Both the position numbers and the translations under genes were made by a program. This document shows positions 1 through 8,245 of a DNA stretch of 64,000 bases, piece after piece (position 1 is the first letter of the stretch; each line of letters opens with the position of its first letter). A model generated the notes under the pieces. The model did no database searches. It was not told where the DNA came from and saw nothing but the letters and a program-made list of their open reading frames with translations. Origin of the DNA: Paenactinomyces guangxiensis (GTDB lineage Bacteria > Bacillota > Bacilli > Thermoactinomycetales > Thermoactinomycetaceae). The stretch is taken from contig NZ_JAECVR010000013.1 in assembly GCF_016055185.1 (NCBI RefSeq), positions 56,778 through 120,777 on the forward strand. Direction: 5' to 3'.

Positions 1-109
1 CGGACTCTTCCGCAGCAGGTTTGCCCGGCTGCCCAAAAGCCACTGCCGGGACACAAGTAATCAGCAAAAGGCAGACGAGCATAACGGAAAGCCATTTTTT
101 CCGTTTCAT
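1..109 (-). CDS. N-terminus of a secreted protein (cut by window edge)
   Basis: Only the first 36 codons are in the window; the gene runs off the left edge. It opens with MKRKKWLSVMLVCLLLITC, a basic start plus hydrophobic core typical of a Sec signal peptide, followed by a probable cleavage region around VAFG. An AAAGGAG ribosome-binding site lies 10 bases before the ATG. The Cys at the end of the core does not fit a classical lipobox, so a lipoprotein is unlikely. The mature protein is not visible and no function can be given. Confidence 0.7.
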   Translation of the reverse strand, partial: MKRKKWLSVMLVCLLLITCVPAVAFGQPGKPAAEES

Positions 110-373
110 AAGCAGTTTGCTCCTTTCTCTTATCAATGGAAGGCAGAATGAAAATAAGACTCCCCTTTCTTGAAAAATTTAATAAACGCCTTGTATCTGG
201 AAATGGTGCTTTGAATGGAATAATGGCAAAGCAAAGAAGTTATATGGGGATGGAGAAAAAGAAAGTCAAGGATAGAAAAGCTTTCTAGTGGTTGTTCGCT
301 TTAACGGATAATGAATAAAAGAGGCGCAATATCTGTTTTCTACAAATCAAACAGAAATCCTTCTGAAAAAATG

Positions 374-404
374 AAAAAAAGGTGAAGATTTAACCTTCAC
401 CTTT
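374..404 (-). terminator. Intrinsic terminator of the mgtE transcript
   Basis: On the minus strand AAGGTGAAG, a 7-base loop and CTTCACCTT are followed by seven T residues. It lies about 75 bases beyond the mgtE stop, leaving room for a tiny open frame in between. Confidence 0.8.
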
Positions 405-405
405 A

Positions 406-462
406 TCAACGATACCCCCGTAGCCGAACCGGATAATAGTCAACTTCAGGCACTTTATCCAT
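406..462 (-). CDS. Possible 18-residue microprotein downstream of mgtE
   Basis: A short open frame, MDKVPEVDYYPVRLRGYR, sits between the mgtE stop and its terminator, with a GGCGGAG-like ribosome-binding site 10 bases before the ATG. It would be co-transcribed with mgtE under the magnesium riboswitch. There is no family resemblance and the frame is short enough to be chance, so this is a weak call. Confidence 0.25.
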   Translation of the reverse strand: MDKVPEVDYYPVRLRGYR

Positions 463-480
463 CTCACAAAAACTCCGCCT

Positions 481-1833
481 TCAGATGTGTAAAATCATCC
501 GGGCAATGGTAAAGTAAATAATCAAACCGGTTCCGTCTACGAGAGTGGTAATCAAAGGGCCGGATACGACGGCAGGATCTATTTTGAGACGGTGGAGGAG
601 CAGCGGAAGGACAGCGGATACAACAGATGCCCACAAGACAATAAAAAGAGCCGAGATAGCCACAACATATCCGATGTTTATTTCAACACCCATGAGTATC
701 GCGCGAACATAGGCAACCAGGCCAAGGGACAAACCCAGCAGCACCCCTGTTATTAATTCTTTGTGGATCACCCGGAAAACATCCTTAAACTTCACTTCAC
801 CCACTCCCAGCGCACGTACCAGGGTAGTGACAATCTGTGATCCGGTGTTTCCCCCGGTTCCGATTAACAGGGGGATAAAAAAGGAAAGGGCGACAACTTT
901 ATCGACGGCACTCTGAAACATTTCCAGGACATTGGCGGTATAGGCCCCACCGATAAACAGAACGAGCAGCCAGATGATCCGCTTGCTGAATAAGCTCCAG
1001 ATTGAAGTTTTAAAATAGGGTTCCGACAGGGGCTGGCTCCCCCCCAGCTTTTGAAAGTCTTCGGTTGCTTCTTCCTGAATCACCTCAACCACATCGTCAT
1101 AGGTAATAATCCCGATGAGCCTGTTTCGGTTGTCTACGACAGGAAGGGCATAAAAACTATAGCGGGCCAGAATGCCTGCCACTTCTTCTTGTTCCATCTC
1201 AGCGGGTACCGAGATCACATCGGTGGTGGCAATTTCCGAAAGCCGCGTATGGGGGCTGGCTAAAATAATTTCTTTCAATGAGACAATTCCCACCAGCTCG
1301 CCGCGAATGCTGGTTACATAAATATAAGAGATAATTTCTGCTTCCAGACCTACTTTACGGATGTGCCGGAGGGTTTGTTCCCCGGACCAGTGGGCCCGGG
1401 CAGAGATATAGTCTACGGTCATCAAACTGCCGGCCGTGTATTCCGGATAGGTCATCAAATTATTAATTTTAATGCGGTAATCCTCAGGCAGTAGACGAAG
1501 CATCTTTTCTGCCTGAAGAGGATGAACGGCCAGCAGCATATCAACCACTGTATCGCTGGACATCTGTTTCAGGAGGGGAGAGGCGGCAGAATCATGCAAA
1601 TGGTTCAGAATCTGATACTGCAACTCCGGCTCCAGGTATTCGAGCGCTTCAGCGGCTTCGGCGACAGGCAGGTTGGAGATCAGACCTATTCGTTCCCGCT
1701 CCTCCATCTCCCGCAGAATTTCAGACAGATCATAAGGTTGTAGTTGTTGGAGAAGATCCAAAAGCTTCTCCGGACCAGTTGAAGATAATTTGAGTGCTGA
1801 GGCAATTTCCTGTTGGACCATCGCGTAATTCAT
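481..1833 (-). CDS. mgtE: Magnesium transporter MgtE
   Basis: This 450-residue protein has the normal MgtE length and order. An N-terminal helical MgtE_N superhelix spans about residues 10-130, a CBS pair about 140-260, and five transmembrane segments lie between about 285 and 448. The membrane part includes the GTGGNTGSQ motif and the conserved PLLLHRLKIDP segment near the ion path. The family forms Mg2+ channels gated by Mg2+ bound to the N and CBS domains. The gene is preceded by an M-box riboswitch with its own terminator, so it should be expressed only when Mg2+ is scarce. Start ATG follows GAAGGAGGGG. The family assignment is secure; the ion is inferred from family and riboswitch. Confidence 0.96.
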   Translation of the reverse strand: MNYAMVQQEIASALKLSSTGPEKLLDLLQQLQPYDLSEILREMEERERIGLISNLPVAEAAEALEYLEPELQYQILNHLHDSAASPLLKQMSSDTVVDMLLAVHPLQAEKMLRLLPEDYRIKINNLMTYPEYTAGSLMTVDYISARAHWSGEQTLRHIRKVGLEAEIISYIYVTSIRGELVGIVSLKEIILASPHTRLSEIATTDVISVPAEMEQEEVAGILARYSFYALPVVDNRNRLIGIITYDDVVEVIQEEATEDFQKLGGSQPLSEPYFKTSIWSLFSKRIIWLLVLFIGGAYTANVLEMFQSAVDKVVALSFFIPLLIGTGGNTGSQIVTTLVRALGVGEVKFKDVFRVIHKELITGVLLGLSLGLVAYVRAILMGVEINIGYVVAISALFIVLWASVVSAVLPLLLHRLKIDPAVVSGPLITTLVDGTGLIIYFTIARMILHI

Positions 1834-1860
1834 GCGTTTCCCCTCCTTCTTTTTTAATAT

Positions 1861-1892
1861 TAAAAAAACCCACTCATGTGAGAGAGGGTTCC
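1861..1892 (-). terminator. Terminator hairpin of the M-box expression platform
   Basis: On the minus strand AACCCTCTC pairs with GAGTGGGTT and is followed by a run of seven T. It lies between the M-box aptamer and mgtE, as expected for premature termination at high Mg2+. Confidence 0.85.
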
Positions 1893-1927
1893 ATAGCCAA
1901 ATAGGCCCAGTTGTTGAGCCGATTTAC

Positions 1928-2090
1928 CTTATCTCCCTCATTGAGCTTTGGCACTGAACGGCATAGGTCGGGGGACCAGCTACATTAGAAAAGACCTTCT
2001 GTCCGATCTTTCCTGCTGACCCATTGGCGTCTCTCGACATTTTTGGGCAGTAGCGTCTCTCCGATCAGGAACCTCACCTAATAGAGATAG
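1928..2090 (-). promoter_or_regulatory. M-box (ykoK) magnesium riboswitch
   Basis: Read on the minus strand, the region shows the M-box hallmarks in order: TTAGGTGAGGTTCCT, GACGCTACTGCCCAAAAATG, GACGCCAATGGGTCAGCAG, AATGTAGCTGG, and CCTATGCCGTTCAGTGCCAA ending in AGCTCAATGAGGGAGATA. The outer P1 stem closes TATCTC with GAGATA. This class binds Mg2+ and stops transcription when Mg2+ is abundant. It precedes a terminator and mgtE, the usual arrangement in Bacillales. Confidence 0.95.
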
Positions 2091-2118
2091 TTGAAAAATA
2101 TGTTGTTTTGACAGTGAC

Positions 2119-2148
2119 AGTATAAACGCTGGTGTCAGCGATTGTCAA
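2119..2148 (-). promoter_or_regulatory. SigA-type promoter for M-box/mgtE
   Basis: On the minus strand TTGACA (2148-2143) and TATACT (2124-2119) are separated by 18 bases. The predicted start falls about 20 bases before the riboswitch aptamer. Confidence 0.8.
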
Positions 2149-2366
2149 TTAAAATTTGATTAAAAATCAGGTTGGAATATGAGTGGCAATAATATATTGT
2201 ATGCAATCGAAATGAAAAGGGACTAAGTGAGCTTAAAATATACTATAAAAACCGGCTGATTCCATATACATGGGGGCCCTCTCGTGCACCTTAATGATAA
2301 ACATGACCAGCTGTCTGCAGTGTTAAAATAAAGGGATCAAGTCATGATGATGGAAGAGGTTGAAAC

Positions 2367-2470
2367 ATGTTTACCATTATGATGATTGAAGATGACCCCA
2401 AGATCTCCCGGCTGCTTCGGGACCATATCGAAAAATAGGGTTACCGGGCAAATACTTTATCTCCATTCTC
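2367..2470 (+). pseudogene. Remnant of an OmpR-family response regulator
   Basis: After a GGAAGAGG ribosome-binding site an ATG opens a frame whose first residues, MFTIMMIEDDPKISRLLRDH, are the beta-1/acidic-pair/helix-1 start of a receiver domain (IEDD is the acidic patch). Codon 24 is TAG at 2436-2438, and the same frame continues with GYRANT, which fits the usual ...EKYGYxA sequence, so a Tyr codon probably became a stop. Nothing of the rest of the receiver or of the DNA-binding domain follows; the DNA reaches yitT within 150 bases. It is a degraded, mostly deleted gene, perhaps of the BceR type. Confidence 0.6.
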
Positions 2471-2624
2471 GGAGTCGCATATTACAGCGGCTCTTTTTTT
2501 ACATTCCTGCTGGATTTCTGCTTAAAAAACAACCATGTCCCTTCATAAAGAATATAAAAATAAGATATAATCATTTACGGAGGGGTAAAGGATAACAACA
2601 GATAAGAAAAAGAGGTAAAACAAA

Positions 2625-3533
2625 TTGGGGGGATCTCTATTGGAAACGGTGGCACCTGAATTTGAAAAGGTGGAGCATAAAAAATTAACCAAAGGAAGAC
2701 TCCTTAAAAATGGAACTTTTATCTTGTTGGGAGCAGTGCTGGTAGCAGTCGGACTTGAAATTTTTTTGGTTCCCAACCAGGTGATTGACGGGGGAATCGT
2801 AGGAATCTCCATTATGCTGTCCCATTTGACAGGCCTGAATCTGGGGCTTTTATTATTTGTTTTGAACCTTCCTTTCTTCTTTCTGGGATATAAACAGATC
2901 GGAAAGACCTTCGCACTTTCAACTCTGTTTGGTGTCGTAATGATGTCTATTGGCACAAACGTGCTCCATCCGGTACCGGGACTGACCAGAGATCCGCTGT
3001 TGGCTGCTGTTTTTGGCGGAATCATTCTGGGGATCGGAGTCGGCATGGTGATCCGATACGGCGGCTCTTTGGACGGAACGGAAATTTTGGCGATTCTTTT
3101 CAACAAGAAACTCCCCTTCTCGGTGGGACAAATCGTATTGTTTTTAAACCTGTTCATTCTGGGAAGTGCCGGGTTGGTGTTTGAAAACTGGGATCGGGCG
3201 ATGTACTCTCTGATTGCCTATTTTATTGCTTTCAAGATGATTGATACCACCATAGAAGGGTTTGATGAAACGAAGTCGGTGTGGATCATTAGTGACAGAC
3301 CGGAAAAGCTGGGAGAATGCATCCTGAACCGGTTGGGACGGGGAGTTACATATTTGCGGGGAGAAGGAGCCTATACCGGTGAATATAAAAAGGTACTTTT
3401 CTGTGTCATCACCCGGCTGGAGGAGGCAAAACTGAAATCGATCGTCGAGGATGTGGACCCTCATGCCTTTTTGGCAATCGGAAATATTCACGATGTGAAA
3501 GGCGGAAGGTTTAAAAAGCGGGATATTCATTAA
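2625..3533 (+). CDS. YitT family membrane protein (DUF2179)
   Basis: This 302-residue protein has five to six hydrophobic segments (about residues 28-200), followed by a soluble DUF2179 domain (about 215-300) containing VTYLRGEGAYTGEYKKVLFC and ending in HDVKGGRFKKR. That order and length match the YitT/YvjA/YpjC family, widely conserved in Bacillota and of unproven function; membrane transport is often proposed. I chose TTG 2625 because GAGGT lies 9 bases upstream; TTG 2640 is possible. It stands alone between a regulator remnant and a bidirectional terminator. Confidence 0.88.
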   Translation: MGGSLLETVAPEFEKVEHKKLTKGRLLKNGTFILLGAVLVAVGLEIFLVPNQVIDGGIVGISIMLSHLTGLNLGLLLFVLNLPFFFLGYKQIGKTFALSTLFGVVMMSIGTNVLHPVPGLTRDPLLAAVFGGIILGIGVGMVIRYGGSLDGTEILAILFNKKLPFSVGQIVLFLNLFILGSAGLVFENWDRAMYSLIAYFIAFKMIDTTIEGFDETKSVWIISDRPEKLGECILNRLGRGVTYLRGEGAYTGEYKKVLFCVITRLEEAKLKSIVEDVDPHAFLAIGNIHDVKGGRFKKRDIH

Positions 3534-3570
3534 AGTTTTCCGTATCGTAATATACCATAAAGAATACAGC

Positions 3571-3617
3571 AAAAAAAAGGGCAACGTAAGTCATTGATCT
3601 TTCGTTACCCTTTTTTG
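3571..3617. terminator. Bidirectional terminator between yitT and the coat-like genes
   Basis: AGGGCAACG and CGTTACCCT form a hairpin with an A run on the left and a T run on the right, serving the convergent genes on both sides. Confidence 0.75.
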
Positions 3618-3621
3618 ATTT

Positions 3622-3822
3622 CTAAACAGGATTACGCTGGCTCCCCTGTAGTTTTGCCATTAATTGTGCAAACTGCCGCTGGTGTTGTTGAATCGTACTG
3701 TGATGTTGAAGCAACATCTGCCTCAGTTCCTCACTTCCGCAATCAGCAGCCAGTACGGAGAAAGAAGAAGCAGTTGCTTTTTCAAATTCCGCAGCGTCAA
3801 ACAACATGTCCAGATCGTTCAT
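3622..3822 (-). CDS. Small CotF-like spore protein (second of a pair)
   Basis: This 66-residue, mostly helical protein is rich in Gln and His. The segment EELRQMLLQHHSTIQQHQRQ resembles the helix found in CotF/COG5577 spore coat proteins (LRQxLxQxxxxxxQxHxQ). AAAGGAG lies upstream of the ATG and directly after the stop of the preceding 61-residue gene, so the two form a small operon. Full-length CotF proteins are much longer, so this is a one-helical-hairpin version or a split half. The coat role is inferred from the resemblance and spore-rich surroundings; no catalytic motif is visible. Confidence 0.5.
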   Translation of the reverse strand: MNDLDMLFDAAEFEKATASSFSVLAADCGSEELRQMLLQHHSTIQQHQRQFAQLMAKLQGSQRNPV

Positions 3823-3838
3823 AAGGGCTATCTCCTTT

Positions 3839-4024
3839 CTATTGCGGGAATTGATTCATCATTTGCTGAAATTTTTGAGCTGTTTGCTGTTGAACCTGGC
3901 TAATTTGAGTGAACAGTTGCTTCGCTTCTGGACTGGTACAGTTTTGGGCATAAAAGGCATATTTTCTTGCTGCTAAATCCTCTTGTTTGTAAGCATCACG
4001 GGCAATGTAATAATCTTTGGCCAC
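3839..4024 (-). CDS. Small CotF-like spore protein (first of a pair)
   Basis: I chose the GTG at 4024 because AAGGGAGG stands 8 bases upstream. The product has 61 residues beginning MAKDYYIARDAYKQEDLAAR, followed by TSPEAKQLFTQISQVQQQ, again the helical, Gln-rich CotF/COG5577 style (xSPExRxxLxxxxxxxxxxxx). It is 16 bases upstream of the second small gene. A CATATTCTA sequence, matching the SigK -10 consensus CATAnnnTA, lies on the same strand at 4086-4078, but no good -35 AC is at the right distance. Coat function is inferred. Confidence 0.5.
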   Translation of the reverse strand: MAKDYYIARDAYKQEDLAARKYAFYAQNCTSPEAKQLFTQISQVQQQTAQKFQQMMNQFPQ

Positions 4025-4086
4025 GAAAGTCGCCTCCCTTATATTGGAAGTCACCCTTATTTTAGCCGGAAGATTGATAGAATATG

Positions 4087-4380
4087 CAGGTATCATTCGG
4101 TTTGCAGAGTATTCTCATTGACTGATTTTCACTGTTTAATAGCTTAACGCCTGACTCAGCCGCCGAACTCCTGGGAAAAACACAGCCAGGAAGCACCCGA
4201 TCCCCGTTATTTATACTGGTTTGATCGCTTAGGTGTACTGGTTTGGGGGTGATACGATAACATTATTGATGTGTGATAATTGTAATCACTTTAAAAGCCG
4301 GGGATTCCAGCTTTTTTTGAATCAATCTCTAAAAAGGGTCATCCTTTCCTGAGATTTTTTCACTAATGTCCCTTAAGTTT
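4087..4380. other. Intergenic region before mtlA; possible degraded riboswitch
   Basis: No gene is visible. The plus strand from about 4141 reads CTTAACGCCTGACTCAGCC and then GCCGAACTCCTGG...CCAGGAAG, with a 5-bp stem, which recalls the start of a ydaO-type c-di-AMP riboswitch. The expected GGGGGAACC-type core and the 3' half are not recognisable and no terminator follows, so a remnant is the most I can suggest. Confidence 0.2.
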
Positions 4381-4419
4381 AATTGTGACAACAACGCGAA
4401 TGACAAAATAGCATTTAGT
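4381..4419 (+). promoter_or_regulatory. Candidate MtlR operator upstream of mtlA
   Basis: The 39-base stretch starting AATTGTGACAACAACGCG shares a long gapped match with the sequence upstream of mtlR at 5989-6025. Common parts are AATTGT, CAACAA, ATGAC, GCA and AGT. It ends 5 bases before the mtlA -35 box, the right place for an activator such as MtlR. Confidence 0.6.
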
Positions 4420-4424
4420 TTAAA

Positions 4425-4453
4425 TTGATAGAACTATGAAACCGCTTTACTAT
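4425..4453 (+). promoter_or_regulatory. mtlA promoter
   Basis: TTGATA (4425-4430) and TACTAT (4448-4453) are 17 bases apart, 50 bases before the mtlA start codon. Confidence 0.65.
4437..4450 (+). promoter_or_regulatory. Candidate cre (CcpA) site in the mtlA promoter
   Basis: TGAAACCGCTTTAC matches the cre consensus TGWAANCGNTNWCA at 12 of 14 positions and lies between the -35 and -10 boxes, so CcpA binding would repress mtlA during growth on glucose. Confidence 0.5.
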
Positions 4454-4503
4454 AAAAGTACAGGGGGGAGTGCATAGTAGGAATGGAAAGGAGTTATATA
4501 TAG

Positions 4504-5937
4504 ATGTCGAATGAAAATAGTTCCGGTTTACGTGTGAAGATTCAGCGATTCGGCAGTTATTTAAGCGGCATGATTATGCCCAATATCGGTGCCTTTATAG
4601 CCTGGGGAATGATCACTGCTTTATTTATTCCCGCCGGATGGGCTCCTAACAAAGGTCTGGCGGAGCTGGTTAGCCCAATGATTACGTATTTACTGCCACT
4701 CTTGATTGGTTATACAGGCGGTAAAATTGTCTATGAAGGAAGGGGCGGAGTTGTTGGTGCGACTGCAACCATCGGGGTGATTGTCGGATCTGACATTCCT
4801 ATGTTTCTAGGTGCCATGATTATGGGGCCTCTTGCCGGATACTTGATGAAGAAGGTTGACCAATATATTCAGCCAAAAGTAAAACAGGGCTTTGAAATGT
4901 TGGTAAATAACTTTTCAGCAGGTATTTTGGCAGGTATTTTAACAATTATTGCTTATCAAACAGTCGGACCTGTTGTTTTAGGATTAAATAAGGGTTTAGC
5001 CGCAGGAGTAGAACTGATTGTGAATGCAGGTTTACTGCCATTAGCCAATATTTTCATCGAGCCTGCAAAAGTATTATTCCTGAACAATGCAATTAACCAT
5101 GGGATCTTAAGTCCGCTTGGAGCAGAACAATCAGCAGAAACAGGTAAGTCCATTTTATTCCTGTTAGAAGCAAATCCCGGGCCCGGTCTGGGAATACTGC
5201 TCGCATTTATGTTTTTCGGTAAAGGAAGTGCGAGACAAACATCACCGGGTGCAGCCATTATTCATTTCTTTGGAGGAATTCATGAGATTTATTTCCCGTA
5301 CATTCTGATGAAGCCGCTGCTTATTTTAGCAGCCATTGCCGGTGGAGTCAGTGGTGTGTTTACATTAAGCCTTTTAAATGTCGGTTTAGTAGCCCCTCCT
5401 TCACCGGGAAGTATCATTGCTGTACTTGGAATGACCCCTAAAGGCGGTAATCACCTCGGTGTCCTCCTGGGCGTACTTGCCGCAGCAGCGGTTTCGTTTG
5501 TGATCGCCTCCCTGATCCTGAAAACAAGTAAAGATAAAGACGGGGATATTTCGGAAGCGGCGGAAAAAATGCAACAAATGAAAGGCAAGAAAAGCTCCGT
5601 AGCAGATTCGTTTGAAACGGGCGAAACTTCAGCACCAAAAGATTTTGATGCCAAAAATGTAAAAAAAATCATTTTCGCGTGTGATGCAGGGATGGGTTCC
5701 AGTGCAATGGGAGCATCCGTATTAAAAAACAAAGTGAAAAAAGCCGAGATTAAAGGAGTAGAGGTAACGAACACTTCCATCAGTAATATTCCTTCTGATG
5801 CAGATATTGTTATTACGCATAAAGACTTAACACCCCGCGCGAAAGAAACGCTTCCACAAGCTCATCACATCTCAGTTGACAACTTCTTGAACAGCCCTAA
5901 ATACGATGAATTGATCAAGGATCTGAAGTCTAAATAA
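4504..5937 (+). CDS. mtlA: Mannitol-specific PTS EIICB component MtlA
   Basis: This 477-residue protein couples mannitol uptake to phosphorylation, yielding mannitol-1-phosphate. The membrane EIIC domain occupies about residues 15-345 and contains the conserved GGIHEIYFPYIL loop. A charged linker leads to the EIIB domain with the phosphocysteine loop FACDAGMGSSAMG; Cys393 is the phosphorylation site. No EIIA is fused; the separate mtlF downstream supplies it. AAGGAG precedes the ATG. Two candidate control sites, an MtlR-type repeat and a cre site, sit at its promoter. A terminator follows directly, so mtlA is transcribed apart from mtlR-mtlF-mtlD, as in Geobacillus-type mtl clusters. Confidence 0.96.
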   Translation: MSNENSSGLRVKIQRFGSYLSGMIMPNIGAFIAWGMITALFIPAGWAPNKGLAELVSPMITYLLPLLIGYTGGKIVYEGRGGVVGATATIGVIVGSDIPMFLGAMIMGPLAGYLMKKVDQYIQPKVKQGFEMLVNNFSAGILAGILTIIAYQTVGPVVLGLNKGLAAGVELIVNAGLLPLANIFIEPAKVLFLNNAINHGILSPLGAEQSAETGKSILFLLEANPGPGLGILLAFMFFGKGSARQTSPGAAIIHFFGGIHEIYFPYILMKPLLILAAIAGGVSGVFTLSLLNVGLVAPPSPGSIIAVLGMTPKGGNHLGVLLGVLAAAAVSFVIASLILKTSKDKDGDISEAAEKMQQMKGKKSSVADSFETGETSAPKDFDAKNVKKIIFACDAGMGSSAMGASVLKNKVKKAEIKGVEVTNTSISNIPSDADIVITHKDLTPRAKETLPQAHHISVDNFLNSPKYDELIKDLKSK

Positions 5938-5945
5938 ATGGCAGG

Positions 5946-5975
5946 GAGTCTGGTTTTGTACCAGGCTCTTTTTTT
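5946..5975 (+). terminator. Terminator after mtlA
   Basis: GAGTCTGG and CCAGGCTC form a stem with a TTTTGTA loop, followed by seven T. Confidence 0.85.
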
Positions 5976-5988
5976 GTCTCTAATTTAA

Positions 5989-6025
5989 AATTGTCAACAA
6001 TGGGCATGACGAAAGTGCAATAAGT
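5989..6025 (+). promoter_or_regulatory. Candidate MtlR operator upstream of mtlR
   Basis: This 37-base sequence beginning AATTGTCAACAATGGGCATG aligns with the mtlA upstream repeat at 4381-4419, apart from a 2-base gap. It suggests that MtlR also controls its own operon. Confidence 0.55.
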
Positions 6026-6139
6026 CATTGTTGTTATAAGGGGTAAATCGTTTTATTCTTATATTAGCAGGGTTTTTAATTTAAAATTGGCAGCAAGTCA
6101 AACAAGGATAGGATGTCATTCATTGGTGGTGTAAAGCAG

Positions 6140-8245
6140 ATGTATATTTCTGCAAGGGAAAGAAAAATATTAGAAGTTTTGCTTCTAAAAGAAGACCTGA
6201 CAACCATTAATGACCTGGCGAAAGAATTGGCGGTCAGTCCGAGGACTGTCCACAGGGACTTAAAAGGGATCGAAGAAATACTGAAGGAATACAAGTTGCG
6301 CTTATATAAAAAATCAGGAATTGGGATCGGAATTATAGGTGATGAAAAATACAAAAGCAGGCTGCAAACATTTCTTTTTAATCTTTCCCATGTTGAATAC
6401 ACTCCGGAAGAAAGAAAGACGATTATTTTATCCGCTTTGCTGGATGCATCGGAGCCTGTCAAACTAGTCTCCCTGGCGAATGACTTGAATGTTACGATTG
6501 CCACGATAAGTAATGACTTAAATAAAGTGGAAGACAGAATTTCACCTTTTGGGCTTTCTCTGATCAGAAAAAGAGGTTATGGGGTAGAAATAAAAGGATC
6601 GGAAACATCCAAAAGAAAAGTGATGAGTAATCTAATTCTTGATCATCTTGACGAATTTGAATTTTTAGCCCTTATCAAGGAACGCATTCAAAAAAAATCT
6701 TCCGGGGACATAAAGACAATCACAGACAAATTATTAGGATTAGTAGATAAGAAAAAACTATTGATCATTGAGCAGAAAGTGGAAAGGATCAAAGAAGAAC
6801 TGCCTTATTCCGTCGCTGACAGCGCTTATATGGGACTAGTCGTTCATCTGGCTTTGGCGGTCGAAAGAATTCAGCAGGGGGAAGAAATTGACTTTGACCA
6901 ACAATACCTGGAGTCAATGAAGGGGACCAGGGAATATCAGGCAGCTGCAAAAATTGTTTCCGAACTCGAAGAGGCATTTAATATTTCAATTTCAAACGGG
7001 GAAATTGGATATATTGCCATGCACTTGATGGGAGCTAAATTGCGCAGTGACCATGAAGTTCTGCTTGAGGATACAAGTTTTCGGATTGGGATTAAGGCAC
7101 AAGAGCTGATTTGCGCTGTAAGCAAAAGAATAAAGAAAAATTTGACAAAAAATGCGGAACTTTTTCAAGGATTGGTAGCTCATCTGAGACCTGCCGTTTA
7201 CCGAATGAGACAAAACATGTATATCCATAATCCGTTATTACCAAGGATAGAAGCGGAATATAATGAGCTTTTTACCATAGTTGAGAAAGAAGCCAAAAGA
7301 ATCTTTCCCGACTTACATGTTCCAAAAGAAGAAACGGGCTACTTGGTTATGCATTTTGTCTCCGCTCTGCTTAAAAGGGAAGAGATGACGGAAAAACAAG
7401 CGTTAGTAGTCTGTTCAAGCGGGATTGGCACATCAAAGATGTTATCAGCTAAACTTCAGCGGGAATTACCCGGCTTAAAGCCAGTCAATGTGTCCCTGTT
7501 TGAATTGGATCATATGAATCCGGACGAATATGATGTGATGATATCGACGGTTCCTTTAAAAGGTTACGAAGGAGACTATATTTTGGCCAGTCCTTTCTTA
7601 TCTGATGAGGATATAGAGAAGGTAAAAAAAATGATCCAAATCGGGATGAACAGGGGGCGGATTGAACAAACTCAGACATCCACAAGGGATGGACAAATGG
7701 AAAGCAATCACTTTATGCAAGAAATTGAATCAGTAAAAAAAATCTCCACATCTATCTTTCTATTATTAAATAATTTTGTAGTAAAAGAGAGAAGTGCCTC
7801 ATCAATAGAAAAATTGTTACAGAAGGCCTGTGAAGAATTGGAAGACAAAGGACTGATAAAAGAAGCAGACAATGTGAAAAACCGTTTGCTTGAACGGGAA
7901 AAAACCGGCGGACTGGGAATTCCCGGGACATCGTTGGCGTTATACCATACAAAAAGTGATGATGTCCTTTCCCCATCCTTTACTGTTTATCGTCTGCATG
8001 ATCATCTGAAAACTTGTGGCATGGATGGGTCAGCAATGGAAATAACCACTATATTACTTATGCTTTGTCCTGAAAAAGCAGATGATGAAACACTGGAAAT
8101 TTTAAGTTATATAAGTACGCTGATCATTCGTGACCAGGAATCGATCCGTCTTTTTGAACAAGATGACCATCGGTCCGTCATGAACTATTTAACACGGCAG
8201 CTAAAAGAATTCTTTTTAAATAAAGTGAAGGAGAAGAAGCAATGA
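6140..8245 (+). CDS. mtlR: Mannitol operon transcriptional activator MtlR
   Basis: This ~701-residue PTS-regulated activator has the full domain series: N-terminal helix-turn-helix regions (about 5-160, with NDLAKELAVSPRTVHRDL), two PRD domains with conserved histidines (one in GYIAMHLMG, one in GYLVMHFVSALL), an EIIB-Gat-like domain with CSSGIGTSKM, and a C-terminal EIIA-Mtl-like domain including LALYHTKSDD. Phosphorylation by HPr and by the mannitol EII proteins tunes such activators. I chose ATG 6140 (MYISARERK) because homologues start there and GGTGGT is 10 bases upstream; ATG 6113 has poor spacing. Its stop overlaps the mtlF start (ATGA). Confidence 0.93.
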   Translation: MYISARERKILEVLLLKEDLTTINDLAKELAVSPRTVHRDLKGIEEILKEYKLRLYKKSGIGIGIIGDEKYKSRLQTFLFNLSHVEYTPEERKTIILSALLDASEPVKLVSLANDLNVTIATISNDLNKVEDRISPFGLSLIRKRGYGVEIKGSETSKRKVMSNLILDHLDEFEFLALIKERIQKKSSGDIKTITDKLLGLVDKKKLLIIEQKVERIKEELPYSVADSAYMGLVVHLALAVERIQQGEEIDFDQQYLESMKGTREYQAAAKIVSELEEAFNISISNGEIGYIAMHLMGAKLRSDHEVLLEDTSFRIGIKAQELICAVSKRIKKNLTKNAELFQGLVAHLRPAVYRMRQNMYIHNPLLPRIEAEYNELFTIVEKEAKRIFPDLHVPKEETGYLVMHFVSALLKREEMTEKQALVVCSSGIGTSKMLSAKLQRELPGLKPVNVSLFELDHMNPDEYDVMISTVPLKGYEGDYILASPFLSDEDIEKVKKMIQIGMNRGRIEQTQTSTRDGQMESNHFMQEIESVKKISTSIFLLLNNFVVKERSASSIEKLLQKACEELEDKGLIKEADNVKNRLLEREKTGGLGIPGTSLALYHTKSDDVLSPSFTVYRLHDHLKTCGMDGSAMEITTILLMLCPEKADDETLEILSYISTLIIRDQESIRLFEQDDHRSVMNYLTRQLKEFFLNKVKEKKQ

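Noticed and set aside
2543..3157. 204-codon frame on the minus strand
   Set aside because: It is antisense to yitT, which has clear family features; the minus frame has none.
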